DNA of 64,000 nucleotides from an uncultured Clostridia bacterium. GTDB taxonomy: Bacteria; Bacillota; Clostridia; Oscillospirales; Ruminococcaceae. Under the pieces are notes generated by a model that worked only from the letters and a program-made list of their open reading frames with translations, made no database searches and was not told the DNA's origin. Made by a program: the position numbers and the translations under genes. Location: NCBI GenBank assembly GCA_947631115.1, contig CANRKB010000002.1, positions 124,001 through 188,000 of the forward strand, written 5' to 3'. Positions 61,754 to 64,000 of this stretch are shown here, one piece after another; positions within the stretch are counted from its first letter, which is position 1, and every line of letters begins with the position of its first letter.

Positions 61754-64000
61754 TATTTACCATCTTCCCCTTTGAGAATTTGTATACCGAATTCTGAGTC
61801 TTCATCAATTCTGCGTTTCAAATATTCTCTGAGCTGTGCGGTGTCCATTCTGTCTATGATCTGACTAGCCATTTCACTGCCTCTCAGTTTATATTCCTTA
61901 TCAACCATCAAATGCAAAATCTTTTGAACATCATTATTTAAAAACCAATAATAAGGAGATTCATGCATTTTAGAACGCAGCTCGTTTCTAATATAATTTA
62001 CATCCTTTAAAAGCACGGAATTAGATCCCACAATATGTTTCATAAATAGAAAATCTCTTTCCGAAGCATTTTCCAATATGTCATAAAAATCTGCATTATT
62101 CATAAACTCTATGGCAGCCTTCGCATCGTCCTCACTTGGATTTGCACTTTTTATAATGTCAAACATTTTTCTGGAATATTCTCTCTTTTTTTCATCAATC
62201 ATACAAAGAATAGGAGTATTATACATATCCGACCATTGAACCGGGTCGTTTGTTCTTGTCTTATCATACCAGAGTTTCTGCATTTTCTTCTTCCACTGGT
62301 TCTGAATAAACTCTTCAATTTTGCTTTGAATATAGTTATAATATTCCGTTTTAGATTTTGTAAACTGCCCGCTTGGCAGACTGCTATATATTTCTGCTAT
62401 ATCATTGTCACTCAATTCAGCAAGAAGTGAGTTGGCGTCTGCTTTAAAATACGGAACCTGGTCTTTATAGAAAGCATCAAATGCTTCTCTCTGCTCTACT
62501 AACAATTCATAGAATTTTTCCTTATTCTGCTCAGCAATCGTACCGTTTCTTTTCATAGAACTTAATTCCCAAAGGAAAACGCCAAGATCTCCGACCTGTT
62601 TTGCTGCAGCCTCACAAGGCATCTTAATATTATTAGTACGTCTGTTCCATTCGGTTATGACATCTCGTAAAGATGTGCAGGCAGATAAACTTTTATTGCT
62701 CTCTTTGATAATCTTATATTCAAGTATTACATCGGATATTTTTTCATCAGCTGTCTTGATACTCCACACCCAGTTACCATCTCCGGCGCTGAATTTTTTC
62801 TTTACCTCGTCAATATAAGCGCCATTGTCGTGAATTTCAGCGGCAAGCTGTTTCAATTTTCCATCTTGGTATTGTGCAATATAAGCAATCATTCCCTCTT
62901 TACACTTGCTGTCAGTAATAAGCTTTGTTAAATCATCTATCACAGAAGACGATTCCTCAAAGATTTCGCCTATCCTTTCTGCAAGTTTATTTTCAGAATC
63001 CTGATTGCTGTTGGCTGTATTTGCAATTCCCGTATAACAATCAATAACTTCTTCTATAATTTCTCTCGGATTATCATATTTCTCTTTATCAAGCAAATAC
63101 TTTATACACCAGATAGGGAACTGAAATTCTTTCATTTTTATCCTTATCTGATTTCTTGTATCAGAAATAGATGTACACATGGACGCAGGAATACCAAACA
63201 CAACAGCCGAACCGGAAATAAAACTTTTGACTTTTGATGTCATAGTTACAATGTATTCATTCTTGTAATTCTTCATCGAATTTGTCTTTTCGGTAAGGGC
63301 ATTCGAAATCATTGACTTCATCTTGTTTATAGTCATGGTTTCTGTATTGGAGTTATTGCTCCAGAAATAATCCGCTGTTGCATATTCCTTCAGACAAAAT
63401 CCAAGTACAAACGAAGCTATTGCGTTTGGCATAAAGCCATACGGAGGTTTTTCCATTTCCTCGAAAATTTTCATAATCGAGACTTGCCCGTTATTCATCT
63501 TAAATTCATCGGCAATAATCTCTTCAATTCTGTTCTTTACCTTAACAATAACAAGACTCTGCTTTTTTGTATCCTTCCAATAATTATCTACATTCCATAC
63601 ATCAGCAAGGGCATCTTCTGTTCTCTTGTCATATGCGCTTTTTGTTTCTCGTCTAATGCCGAGTTCTGCTCCTTGAGAGAGATTAAACGCACCATAAAGC
63701 GTACCGTTTAAAGCATACTGTTCAAGACATACGGGATACGCATTAAAAACATATTTTTTCAGAGTGTCCTGCAAATCAGAAAGATTTGCCTTTCTTTCTC
63801 CATTTGGATTTGACGGAGTATAAATATAGAATGCACCGTTTGAGATGTTTTGTTTCCACTGACGAAGTATGCTGTCAGCCTGATCGTGATAGTGCTTGCC
63901 CTGACCATTTTTGTCCTTTGTAGAGTAATACTTTGTAAATGCAAGTGCATCTATATACTGGTCATAAAGATCTTTTCCCATTGGTGTAAGCGTTTCAATA
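61753..64000 (-). CDS. brxC: BREX P-loop protein BrxC, C-terminal portion (5' end beyond window)
   Basis: About 748 codons are visible and the frame remains open to the right edge. The ATG at 63981 is probably internal: it has no Shine-Dalgarno and BrxC proteins are usually over 1000 aa, so the N-terminal Walker domain lies outside the window. The visible part is helical, with the stretch HDQADSILRQWKQNI and many acidic/aromatic helices of the PglY/BrxC C-terminal region. Placement with pglZ and brxL supports the call. BrxC is required for BREX defence; its mechanism is unclear. Confidence 0.75.
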   Translation of the reverse strand, partial: IETLTPMGKDLYDQYIDALAFTKYYSTKDKNGQGKHYHDQADSILRQWKQNISNGAFYIYTPSNPNGERKANLSDLQDTLKKYVFNAYPVCLEQYALNGTLYGAFNLSQGAELGIRRETKSAYDKRTEDALADVWNVDNYWKDTKKQSLVIVKVKNRIEEIIADEFKMNNGQVSIMKIFEEMEKPPYGFMPNAIASFVLGFCLKEYATADYFWSNNSNTETMTINKMKSMISNALTEKTNSMKNYKNEYIVTMTSKVKSFISGSAVVFGIPASMCTSISDTRNQIRIKMKEFQFPIWCIKYLLDKEKYDNPREIIEEVIDCYTGIANTANSNQDSENKLAERIGEIFEESSSVIDDLTKLITDSKCKEGMIAYIAQYQDGKLKQLAAEIHDNGAYIDEVKKKFSAGDGNWVWSIKTADEKISDVILEYKIIKESNKSLSACTSLRDVITEWNRRTNNIKMPCEAAAKQVGDLGVFLWELSSMKRNGTIAEQNKEKFYELLVEQREAFDAFYKDQVPYFKADANSLLAELSDNDIAEIYSSLPSGQFTKSKTEYYNYIQSKIEEFIQNQWKKKMQKLWYDKTRTNDPVQWSDMYNTPILCMIDEKKREYSRKMFDIIKSANPSEDDAKAAIEFMNNADFYDILENASERDFLFMKHIVGSNSVLLKDVNYIRNELRSKMHESPYYWFLNNDVQKILHLMVDKEYKLRGSEMASQIIDRMDTAQLREYLKRRIDEDSEFGIQILKGEDGK

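Noticed and set aside
56559-64000. Dnd or Ssp phosphorothioation system
   Set aside because: No DndB, DndC, DndD or DndE-like proteins are visible; PglZ and BrxL place the cluster in BREX.
44115-64000. The serine recombinase and sigma-K N-terminal half expected for a skin element
   Set aside because: I looked through this stretch and found neither; the claim therefore rests on the break point alone.

Overview
The window looks like the chromosome of a low-GC, endospore-forming Firmicute of the class Clostridia (an Oscillospirales/Ruminococcaceae-type organism is my best guess). The basis is: a Gram-positive PolC-type DNA polymerase III; a spoVT gene and a sigma-K fragment (sporulation); the order hom-pyrH-frr-uppS-cdsA-dxr-rseP-ispG-polC; a his operon with the short HisG plus HisZ; consensus TTGACA-17-TATAAT promoters; GGAGG-type ribosome binding sites and several TTG starts. 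Most genes lie on the minus strand.

Left part (1-13 kb): a partial sensor-kinase-like gene runs off the left edge, followed (reading rightwards, all minus strand) by pepF, a small membrane protein and tyrA in one operon; class II fructose-bisphosphate aldolase; then an eleven-gene histidine operon hisZ-G-D-B-H-A-F-(DUF4253)-I-(membrane protein)-E with a strong promoter and a palindromic candidate operator. Next (13-25 kb) is the core cell-envelope/isoprenoid/replication cluster from hom to polC. 25-34 kb holds glycogen synthase, an AIM24-family protein, an M50 peptidase, ilvD, a ROK sugar kinase, an LUD-domain protein, a degenerate LCP-like protein and, divergently, alanine racemase. 34-41 kb has two surface proteins with a putative glycoside-hydrolase-like domain (one fused to a cell-wall amidase), spoVT and a small membrane protein.

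41-50 kb: a FAD oxidoreductase with a C-terminal Rieske domain, a MATE exporter, only the C-terminal half of sigma-K (broken at the position where skin-type elements split this gene), a GntR-regulated ABC exporter, an SLC13/ArsB-type permease, a cytidylate-kinase-like protein, and a small operon of C39-like peptidase, Nudix, DUF1653 and peptide-deformylase-like genes.

50.8-55.9 kb: an MBOAT acyltransferase, two DHHW/AlgX-like proteins, an FkbH-like HAD enzyme and an acyl carrier protein form one operon. It parallels dlt, but with FkbH where DltA would be, so it may decorate a surface polymer with a glyceryl-type or other acyl group. This is my leading candidate for an undescribed system.

56.3-64 kb: a tRNA-Pro(CGG) is followed by an AT-richer defence island. 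It has the C-terminal part of BrxC, then pglZ, a short brxL, a small CxxC protein and a cysteine desulfurase: a BREX system, most like type 4, that carries sulfur chemistry. It is cut by the right window edge.
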